From assembly GCF_027887165.1 (NCBI RefSeq), contig NC_077232.1, forward strand, positions 16,007,755 through 16,071,754: DNA of 64,000 nucleotides, given 5' to 3'. The notes beneath the pieces are model-generated. The model did not search any database. It was not told the origin of the DNA and saw only the letters and a list, made by a program, of their open reading frames with translations. Source of the DNA: Monodelphis domestica. Lineage: Eukaryota; Chordata; Mammalia; Didelphimorphia; Didelphidae. The first letter of the stretch is position 1. Each line of letters starts with the position of its first letter. The translations under genes were made by a program, and so were the position numbers. Positions 23,982-35,900 of this stretch are shown piece by piece.

Positions 23982-26900
23982 CTGTAGAGCCAATAGAAAT
24001 CCCATATATGAGTAACCTAAAGGTGCAAAAATAGAGTTACAGAGACTATTAGTGCATAAAAACTAGTGATATTACTATTCTATTGAAAACTGCTAAACAA
24101 GAGAAAAAGGATTCCATTAAAGAAACTGGTTGGCTAACTTCTCATATAAATTTATTTTTCCTGTTTACTATCAACTCATCTCCTCCACTGCCCATCACAT
24201 TTCTGGATGGTAATCTTTCTCTAAATTCACTCTTAGCTACACAGCTCTCTGAAACTTGTCCTAAAGGGTTAAGAAAAGAAAAGGTTGACTCTCTTACTGT
24301 CTGTTTTACTTAGTTTAAATATAAAAGCATGACTATCATCCAAGTAGACCCAAATCAACCCATTCTCAGTTAATGAGACTTAAGGAAATGCCATTGGTCT
24401 AAGTAGAATATATCTGGTCATGCCTCATTAGTGACTTTCTTCCCATCTAGTACTCATAAGTAAGTTGTCAGGGGCTGTGCCCCATACACTTTCTAGGGAG
24501 ATGCAGTGTAACAGAGATGCATTATGTATGATATCAAATTCACTATACCATTCCCTCATCCAATTCCTTTCCCCCCCTCTTGGAAACTGAAATGGATGGA
24601 ACAGAAAAGATATTTCCTTTCTTCGTCTTTTTTGAATAGGAATATGGAGCCTACCTATTTGGGAGGTGAATGGTGAAGTCTAGAAGGGAGATGATGGTTT
24701 GGGAGAAAGGTCAGAAGGATTTACACATAGACTTGTGACTCTGGGTGCCCAGGATGTTCTGACTGAACTCACTAGTAGCCTTAGGGATTGGTTTGTTTCT
24801 GTCATTGGATTTGATGCTTAAGAATATGGAAACACACACAAATCTCAGGCTGGCTTCTCTGAAAATGGCTTGTCCTCTCAGTGATCACCACACTGACCTG
24901 CTGACTGATCTTCCCAGGATAATCATTGTAGTGCAGTGCCATGAAAGTCACCACATGCCATCAACTACTCACCTCACTCTGGCCACAGCACAATGCCTTG
25001 CAACCAAAGCTGGAGGTGATAATGGAGACCAGAAATTCTAAGACAGCTAGTATTAACAGAATCACATTGATTCCCTGGAAAAAGGACCAAACAGAAAATG
25101 GTTAGGGGTAGACACAAGCCCCTTCATCTAACAGATCAGGTAGAAATGAGGTAAAGGGGAGCACTGAATGGGGCAGGTTAAGAGCAGGGGGATTTTCCGG
25201 AGACAAAACTTAAGACACAGTAAAGCACCTTGCAAACATTGAAGTGATATCTAAATATTAACAATATTATTACTACTGTTATTATTTATCATCATAATAA
25301 CAAAGCACATCCTTGAGATTAACAAAGTACTTTCTTCACAATAATCCACTGAAAGTTATTCTGCAAAGATGACTGTCTCCACTTAGCACATCAGAAATGG
25401 AAGGTTCAGAAGTACAAGCTGCCCTGCCTATGGTCAAATGGATATTCATCCCTTGAGCTCTACACCTTACACAAGCCATGCCGGCATTCATCTGGGCCAA
25501 TCCTAGGTACTCAGTATAGATTTATTTGATAAAAAAAAATACCCCAAACTCTCTACTCAGAGATGGAATCATATCTCCTTTTAGAGAAAATAAACATTTA
25601 TTGGTTTATCAATCATCCAGGGTTCAATTTATATGATTGTTTCCTCTAAAGTTTGGTGACTGTATTTTTTTAGTCAGTCATGATCTGTTGTCACACCTGT
25701 AGCCAATAACAATCTAATCATAGGAGAGTTCTTAAAAGTGAATAATCTGCTAAGGAATAGGGGAATAAAGGAATTTGTTTGAGGAACTCATACATGGTAA
25801 GGCTGTACCTAATCTCTGGATCCAGCTTTTCTGATCCTCTGACCACTGTCTCTTGTTTTAGTTATTCCCCTATTCTAATCTCCAATAAGGTGAGCCTTGG
25901 ACACACTGTCTTGCTCTCTCCCTTTGCAATAGCAGTGCTCACACCCACCACAGGCCAGGAACAGGCTATGGCAGACCCTCATCAATTGACATCCTCTCCT
26001 TCAATACTTTCTTGACTAGCCACCCACTCTCCCATTTAAAAAGGGAATCTCTCTCCTTCTACACTGCCCAAAGCTCTCCTTGACAATTACCTTACCCATC
26101 TGTATCAGATGTCTTTTTTTCCGATATTTGTCCTCCCCCAATTACGAATTAGACAGTGAGTTCCATTATCACCTGACATATCATGATCACCGCATCATCA
26201 GATGCTTTTTTTTCCCCATGGAATTGAAAGTGAGTGCACTGGAAATATCAATTGTTTTTGATCCTCTGCATCTTCCACAGTTGACATTTCTGGCTGAGAC
26301 CACAGGAAGAAGAGCAAAAAATTAAGGAATTTCCTGTTTCCCAACACAAGCAACTTGCCTCTTTTCAAAAGGTTCAGACTTCTTCAAAAACCTCAGTGTT
26401 TCTGCCCTGACCTAAAGAGATTGCCCATTCCAAAAATCAATCATCATAACTGGTCCCATCCTGGAAGTACTCACCAGAAATAGAAATATTAACGTAAAGC
26501 AGGAAAAATGGGAACCTTCTTCACGACAGTAATAAAGGAATAAATGTGTTACCAAATTGATTGAGAGAAAGACGATTCCCAGGCCAGCCATCACTGAGCT
26601 GACAACGTTCATTGCTAGGCTGCTTTGGACCTAAAAGCAGTGAGAAGTCAGAAAACAGTCAACCCATTAGCACGTGCTTATAGAGCCGCTATCACGTTTC
26701 GGCCTTATTTAAGAGCCAAGGGTGAATCTAACAGCAGAATCTGGGAGCAAGTGCACCACGGAGTGTTTGCTATCTGCAAGGACCAAGTGGAAAACTGCTC
26801 AGCTCCCAAAGTCCTTATGTTTTCCCAGGCAGGCAACATGGCTTGGGGATGAGGTTTGGTTCTTGGCATAAAGCTAACTGAGAAGATTGAGGGAACTGAA

Positions 26901-29900
26901 AACTACAGAGGAGAATTTTGTACTTCTGCTGGTCTGACTATATACAGGCTTTAGCAGGCAGCAATCTGAACAATGGGAGAGCCGTCATTAGTGATTGATT
27001 CTCCTTCTGCTCCCAAGGAAAAGCTCAGCCATAGAGCAGTGATCAGTCAAACCTGCTCCAGCCCAGCCTGGGTTAAGGAGGTTGTCTTTTATGGTGTCTT
27101 CAAAGAAATTATCAGAGTCTGCCTCAGGCCTGCACAGAAAACAGAAATGACACTTACCATAATAGTCGTGGCTCTCTTCTCTGCAGCAATGGAGAGGGAG
27201 CCAGAGATGATGAACTGTGGACAAACATCAACATCTTAAACCCTTCACTTCTTTCAATAATGTATACAACCTTCCCTATCCATCATTGAACCCTGCTTCT
27301 TCTATCCCTGACGACGTGATGTCTCTGGTGGATACATTAGATGCTCCCAGGAACCTCTTAAACATTTGGCCAAAGAACTAGTGGACAGGAATTTCTTTTT
27401 CCATCATAAGAATTAGAATAAATCACTTTGAGGTCAAATAAACTTGCCAAAAAAAGAAAGAAAGAAAAGATGGCTAGTGACTTATAGCTTGTCCTTGACA
27501 AGATCTTATTCCCTCTTAGTGGTGACTATTCACTTTTTGAAACATACATTGGCGTTAAGGGTAAAATTCCCAAGACTCTTAAGAGTAAAATTATGGTTTT
27601 CACCTGCATATATTAGTTTTAGTGGTCACCAGGGATTTCAATTCAATCCCAATAAAATACTCATCAGTTTGGAATTTTTATGGTGGTTTAATTACAATAG
27701 TGGGAAGAAATTAAGAAGAGAGAGAGGAATGGGTATAAGATTTCTCTAGCCTTGCCTAAGCTAAGGGAAGTTCAGAGACCTCGGCCAGGAGGCCTCCTCC
27801 AAGATTTAATCTAGTTCTATTTCCAGTCACAAGGCCTCCTCCAAGATGAGGGGTCTCCTTGGAGGATAGTGCTTTCAGGAGGTAAAGGAAAGGAGGAATC
27901 AGCCTAACCACTCACCAGATTTGCTCAGGGAAGATGCCTCACCTAAATCATGCTACAGAACAAAAGCTGGCAAGCATGCCAAGAATGACGGCATGAGTTC
28001 CCCTCACCTTACCACAAGAACCCAACATTGCCAAGCAAGCCCAATGTCTCCTAAAGAGAGATAGCTGAGAGAGGAAGTGTACCAATGGTAGCTTAAGCTT
28101 GATTTAGGACAGCCCACGGTGTCTGTCAGTTGTTTCTGATTTGTCACTTGCTAGCACATGTCAATCATAGACCATCCTCCTCAATACATAATCCTTATGT
28201 AGGGCTGTATACATTCTTGGTTGCTAGAATTCTAAAGACTAAGCAAGGGGAGTAAAACTAAAATTCACACTGGCCTATCATGGGTGATACATTCTAGAAT
28301 TATGCCCAGATTGAAGTCAAACTCAGTGATTTATACCACTGTCTTTTCTTTCTCAACAATCAAGATGAATGCTATTCTCCAGTACTAAAGCACTTCTCCT
28401 ATTCACCATGATTCTTTCAAAATTACTGATGATGGCCTCTAACCAATTCTGATTTACCTTTCAGGTGATTTCATATGTAACTTGATATGAGCCTAGTAAT
28501 GTAAAGCAATTAAAGGGAAATTATTACAATATTATTATTTCTTTGTGTTTCTCTGGCAAGATCTTTCTAGTTGTCATTTTCCCACTGCAATCCAAAAGTT
28601 ATTCTCAGGCAGGAAAGAAAAATAACTGTTGAAGAGCCTTCTTTACATAATTTAGTATAATGCTCTCAGCAATTTTTGCAATAATGGGGGCAATTTCAGA
28701 AACAACTTTAGAAACAACTTTAGGAAAAACTATTTTAGATATGCCAACAACTTTAACTGAGGCACTTTTAGAATTGAAAATGGTAGATATAGTGATACAA
28801 ACAGTAGCCAAATTATTAACCAAGATCAAGCAAATGAATTATTGCAATATATTAGAAATGGGGCATGTCTAATAAAAAGCCAAAATCAAAATGCAAATAA
28901 TACTCAAAGAGAAGAATTCCAAAAAGGGGCACATGATACATTATGAAGGTGTAACAGGGGAGATAGGGCTATAGAATCAGAGACTGAAAAATTTAAATTT
29001 CCAGACCCAGAAATATTAACACCTATTATGCCTGTTCAAACCCCTAACAGTGTTAACAAAAGATATAGTCTCAGAACCATTAAAACTTAGTGCAGAATAT
29101 ATTAGAGATTTGCAGATTAAAATCAAGGAATTGCATGAATTAGGAGCAATTGTACAGGCTGGACCAATAGATTTTTCATTGCATGATATACATCCTGGAG
29201 ATATGATGTACATTAAGAACTTTAACAGAACAGAAGCAACTTTGCCAGCCTGGGAAGGTCCATTCCAGATGCTTTTGACAACACCAACACCCATTGTTCC
29301 CATGTAAAGAGAGTACCATTAGTTGAAGTTGAGAGTCAAGAAGGAACAAATGGACAACTGGAAAATAGGATAGTATTTTCAAGTACAATGGACTAAACCT
29401 AGAGACTATTTGAAAGGACACTGTATTACAATGAAAACAATGGACACAGGATTATTTCAAGGACACTGAACTTCGCATTTAAATGAAAGGTTTGATTTTT
29501 GTACTTAAAGGTTTGTTTTAGAATGTAATAGTAAGTATATAATTTATGGTTTAAAAATAATTCTTCTTGATATAAAAACAGCATGTTAAATAGTAATATT
29601 AATAACTTAAATAATTTAGAAATAAAATAATGAATAAAATTAATAATAAAAATAAAATAAAATAATAAATAAATATTAAAAATATAAAAATTAAATATTG
29701 AAGAAAATATCTCAGGATGAAATTCATGGGGGGGGGTGATTCATACCCATGTCTGGGGGAATGTTATTGTATGTAATTAATGTAATAATGTGTTGCACGG
29801 GTTTTTAGATAGTAACTCTGAAGATTAAATTAACACTCCCCTGATTGTAAAAATGAAATGAACTCTTCCCTTACTGTTAAGATTAAATTAGCTCACCCCT

Positions 29901-32900
29901 GATTGTAAAGATTAAATTAACTCTCCCCTGATTGTGAAGATTAAATTAACTCTCCCCTGCCTATTTTTAGATTTAATCATTAAAAGCATATATAGCCCAC
30001 TCACACTTAAGTGGGGGAGGTCTGTGACCTTCATGTGGGATAGTGGATGATGAATCAGAATTGGCTTTATCTGTAATTGGTACTTGTAAAGTTGAGGAAA
30101 AAGTCACAGGAAGTCATGAAAAGGAATGATCTGTAAAAATGTCAAGAACTTCCTGAGAAGAGGCTCTTCAGTCTTTCTTCTTCAACTTGACTTTGGAGGA
30201 ACTCTGACTGAAGAAGTCTCTTGGGTCTTTTGTCTTGACCTTGGAGAAGCTTGGACTTGAGATCTCAGACTGTATTCTTTTGGACTGACACATGTTAAAT
30301 GAAAAAGACTGACTCCTTGCCTGAATTTCTGAAGGGACTAGCCTAAGGATAGACCTACCCTTTGGAGAGGCTCCCTGCATCCCCAGGTCCTCTGTTCAAG
30401 GCCAAGGCCCCTCTAGCTAAGGCCTAATTAGCCCTGCCTGGGTTGAGCCCAGGGCTGGGGCAAAATACTTAGTGTATAGCCTAAATATCTTACCCTATTC
30501 TCTTTCTGATTTTTCTTACTTTCACTCTTTCTATATGTTATAAATAAATTGTTAAAACAAATTTCTTTGGAATGAATTAAATTCCTGGCAACTTATTCTT
30601 AAATAATTCAGTCAAACCTTTATAAAAAACCCTCACATTGAATTGGAATAAGTATCTTTAGATTGTGTTTTTGTAAAAGTATAGCTGTTAAAAGTGTGTT
30701 ATTTTTGTAATTGGAAATGTGTAATATGTGACCAAGATGTTTTACTTTCTTTCTTTTTTCCTTCCTCTCTTTAACTCTCTGTGTTTTAATTTTAGAATAT
30801 TAGTTAGGTTACTTGATTCATTGGAGAGATGGGTCTCCCAGTGAATCACAGGGGGGTATATTGTGATGAGAATTTATTTCATAAAAAACAGGTTTCAGGT
30901 AAGAGAAAAGGTTTCTCCACTTTTACTCTGTCCCCTTCAAGAGAGGAGACAGAACTTGCAGAGGGTTCTTTAAGAGGCCTAGCATAAAGGAGAGTCAGTT
31001 GGGGAGTTCTGGGTCCAGACTCTCTGACTTGTTTTGGAGAGAGTTGGGGGCTGGGTCATTCTCTGATAGAAAAGAAGATTTGTTTGTTATTTGTGGTAGT
31101 TTGATTTGAGATTTGAGATTCATACTGAACTGAAAGAGTGAGTTTACTGAGAGCTTTTCCCTGCTTCACCAGAGGGGGCGCTGAAGAGCAATCTTGTGTG
31201 ACCTGACAGAGACTTGGACCATTGGAGAGAAGACAGAAAGAGGAGCTTCATCAGCTTCTCTGTGAAGTGAAACTGACAGTTCCACTTGAAAGTTTGATTT
31301 AGTATATTATTTTAAGGAGACGTTAGAAGATAAAGAATCCAAATCAATTTAAGATTTTAAAATTTCACTTAGGATAAGATAGTAATTTAGAATTTCATTT
31401 TTATTCAGAGAGTATAGTTAAGTCAGGTCTGTTTTCAGACAAGAAGAAACTCCCTGAGGAGTTAGTTTGGAGGAGGGGGATTAATTTTGATATATTAGCA
31501 TGAGATTTGAACTTTACACATAACATAACGTTAATATATCCTCTCCTAGTTTCAACTCTTGTTTTCCTTTTTATACCTCTCCTCCATAATGAATTCAAGT
31601 CATATTAGACTGCACATGGCCTCAATCCACCATCTATATACCATTTCAATATGTCAGCTTTAGCAGCTTCAGTTTGATCATAACAGTGCCCAAAGGACTT
31701 GCACTACACTTTTGGGGCATGATTGTAAAACGAAACCTGAGCTTTAAAGACAATGAAAAGATGCAACCAATGTACCAAGAGCTCTTTAATCTGGGACGTG
31801 AACAAGACAGGTGAGATACTCAGTAGGATGCTGGGCGCTTGGTCCCATTGGGACTCTGGTTTGTGTGTTTTTTCTTATTGCACCTAGCTGTGAATGTGCA
31901 TCATTCCCAAGGTGAAAGTGAAATTGAAGTTACTATTAAAATGATCCAAATATTTGATTTTGGTGAAAATTAAATACATGAATGTTGAAGGTAGATTGTA
32001 TGTCCGTGTCTGTATATCCAAACATGCATACACACATTATATACATATATTTTAACTATTACCTCTGTGTTTATGTATATATATACCAACCCTTCCCCTT
32101 ATGCATATATTTGTGAATATCAACTCTTCCCCAAATCCCCAACTGGAAGTAGAGAAAGAAACACCTTGCACAGAAGGCCTGTGTTGTTGGGACGCAGGTT
32201 GCCTTCTGTCTCCAGGGAACAAAGGGGAAGAATACATTTCAGAAATAGATTCATTATCTATACTCACAAATGCTGTTCCCCAAAAGACGTAGCCAGTGTA
32301 CACCAGAAAATGTCTTCTACCATTAATATCTTCAGGAAGCAAAACAAAGAGCATGCCTAGACTGAAATTCATGAAGGCAATCATGATCTGGACAGTCTGG
32401 AAGAGAAAGAGATTCAAATGAGAAGATAGAAAAATGACTCATCCTCTTCTCTCTGAACATGGAGCTAATGCAGTAGAGGGTTAATTGAAAATTATTATTT
32501 AATTGAATTATAGACTGGTATTTTAAATAAAGGAAATTAGAATTGACTTTCAACTCCACCACTTATAACCTCTTTAATCCTGGTCAAGTCTCTTTGTCTA
32601 TCTGGGATTCAGGTTCCTCATCTGTGAAATAAAGGGGCTGGACCAGAAGATCTCTAAGATGTCTTGTTGCTCTAAAATCCAATAATCATGAATTCATGAA
32701 AAGCAGAGACATCATACTTTAGTGAATAGAGAGCTCAGTAAGGTCAGGAAAAACTGATTTCAGAGCACACCTCTTACATATACTGATGGAATGGTGTATA
32801 GACACTTGATTTAACTTCCTAATATCCCTGGAAATTTCCTAAGATCATGAATGAAGGAATTGTCATACTTGTATTTCTAATGATTTTTTTTAAACCCTTA

Positions 32901-35900
32901 CCTTCCATCTTGGAGTCAATACTGTGTATTGGCTCCAAGGCAGAAGAGTGGTAAGGGCTAGGCAATGGGGGTTAAGTGACTTGCCCAGGGTCACACAGCT
33001 AGGAAGTGGGTGAGGCCAGATTTGAACCTAGGACCTCCCGTCTCTAGGCCTGGTTCTCAATCCACTGAGCTACCCAGCTGCCCCCTCTAATGATTTTTTT
33101 AAAAAGCTCACTACTAAAATTGAATCAGAGGACCAGAATAAAAAACTAATCAATTCAAAAATTAAAATTTTATGAATGTAATTATATTAAATAACATATA
33201 TTGTGACAGTTGTTGAGTAATATTCAACTCTTCCTGGCCCTACTTGGAGTTTTCTTAACTATGATATTGGAGTGATTCTTCATTTACTTCTCCAGGTTCT
33301 TTTACAGCTAAGGAAACTGAGAAAAACAGGGTAAAATGACTTGCCAAGGGTCACTGAGGTAGTAAATGTTGGAAGCTGGATATGAATTTAGGAATATGAG
33401 AATTACTAACTTCAGGCCCAGTTCTCTAAACACTGAAACTTGTAGTTGCTCCAAATGCATATAGAATACTTGGCAGGTTCTAAAGCTTTTACCCCAAGTA
33501 GATTGCTTGCTCTTAGTAAGGAAAATATCAGAGACAATGTTGCATGGTAGAAAAACAGGAGGTCCAAGAGTCATAGTGACATGGTTTAAAGTTCTGCTTC
33601 TGATACAAAGGAACTATGGTATGCTGATCAACTCATTTAATCTCTCTGTGCCTCAGCTTCCTCATCTGTAAAAGAAGAGCATTGGATGCCATTATGACAA
33701 AGATTCTCCCACTTCTAAATTTGTCAGCTTATAATCCAATGATTTCTCCTCTTTCATACACTGTCAGTATGACCCTAAGTCAGTATGACTGAGTCAGTAT
33801 GACTCAAAGAATTTCCTCCAACCCCTAAACAATTCTATGTGCACAGCTTAATTTTGGCAAAGCAGATTTTCTCTTTAAAATCACTTTACACCAATTAAAT
33901 CACATGTTCCATCCCAAACCAAGGGAAAGACACATCTTGTGGGCAACCATGGAGGCTTTCATGGTGGGTTGCAGAAAGTTAATGCTATCTAGAAAACTGA
34001 TGTGATTTTGCATTCCTGGGATAGCCATCCTCTATAGGACATCCTTAGAAACCAGTTTGCCCTTTCCCCATTCTTCCATGAAGAGGATAAACAAAATCAA
34101 CACTGAATACAACAGCTTTAAAGGGTTAATTTTATTTCCATTACAACCATAGCTTGATCTTCTATGATCCCAACAAATTGACATCTTAATGGTTGTGATG
34201 GAATAAACTCTAAATGACTCACAAGAAAGTCAAGCACTAAATTTCTGCATGTGTATTTACACTTCAGAAAATAGAAAATGCTAAAAAACAGTACTTGATT
34301 CATTATTTTGTTGGTCGAGATTGAAGAAATCAGTGGAAAATCATGATTAATAATAATGAAGATAATAATTAAAAATAATGATGAAGATCAAAACTAAAAG
34401 TGTGTCATGCTGACATTTTTCCCAGAACACCAGATCTTCAACCTACACCAAAACACAATCGTCCATGATCCAAGGAAAGATAATAGAGACAAGCAGACCT
34501 CAGAAATTATGTGCATGTACACCTCTGGGACATCAAGGAAACATTCACTCACTGAAATGCTGAGGGATGAGAAATTCCCTTTTTTCCCTCCCTCACCTTC
34601 TTTTCCTTCTGCCATCTTCCATCATAGTCAACTATGACGCCTTCCCAGAGGAGATATTGGGGCAAGAAGGGGAACCAGAGACTTCACTAGGAAATCCTAC
34701 TCTAACGCACTCCCCAGAGGGAGTAGAACATGGCAGAACCTCCCATGCATTGTTATAGTGGTTCCCATTCCTCCTCATATTCATAGCCAAACTGAACATC
34801 TCATTTAGCTCTTTCCTTTCTCCTGCCTCCCCTACACCTGTCCAAGCTAAAAGGCCCCTAACTTAAGCCCCAGAAATGGAATCTCACATCGAATTCTCCT
34901 TAAGTTTCACTTCAGTACTGATTTAGAGAAGGGCATTCAGGAAACAGATGGAAATATCCCTCTCTGACACCAAATAGGTATTTCCTGGGTGCCTTGTCCA
35001 AGTCTAACCCATCCAGAAAGCTGCTGAGTCACTGAAAGGTCACAATGCTGAGGCAGCCAATAGCTGGAATGGAAATAGCCCAGAATTTTGAGAAGAGAGT
35101 CAGGGATTCACATTTGTGCACTGTTCTTGAGTCCCATCTCCGTGAGTTATTGTACCTCTTTAACTGACTCATATGCAAAAGGCGGAAGACTTTTCACATG
35201 ATGCAACATGGATTTGTAGTCAAGGATTTTGGTTCAAAATGGAGCTTTGCTACATCTTCATTCTGTAACCTTGGGTGAGCCACTGAACCCATCAGAACTT
35301 CAGTTTCCTCAGCTGTATAATGAGGGAAAATGAGATGACTTTTTGAGGTTCATGCAAATTCTCACAGTATCATAAGGATGATTTTTTTCTTTTCTTTCTT
35401 TTCTTAATTCCATCTTGTTCATTTTTAAGTGTAATAAATGGATAATCTGTGTAACTATTTCTTGATGTAATAACTAGGTACACTGATACAGAGATAATAC
35501 TGATACAGATAGAGGGAGGCTGCCACAGGGGAATGCTCTGATGTTTGCCTATTGATTCGTACTGATGACTAGTAGATCAATATATTTCTTCAATTCTCTT
35601 CCTTCCTCACTCCCTCCCTCAACCACCTGCTTCTGGAAGCCTTTGGCTTCCTCCCTCTCCCCTGAGTGGACTATAAAGATACTCTTGTCTTCTTTCTCAG
35701 GTAAGGGGTTTATTGGGATAACAACAGGAGGGGAAACTGAGGTAAAAGGGATGAGGGGTTCCCTAATCTATAATGAATCTATAATGTGACAGGAAGAACA
35801 GTCAGAGAGATGGAGGACAACTGTTTAAAATCTTCTTTTCTTCTTCACAAAACCACCAAGGTCTCTTCACCTAATTTCAGAAGCCCCACCCCCACGCCCC

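Noticed and set aside
29810..29965. Evenly spaced repeats that could suggest a CRISPR array
   Set aside because: The units are contiguous with no unique spacers, in a vertebrate LTR; it is a plain tandem repeat.
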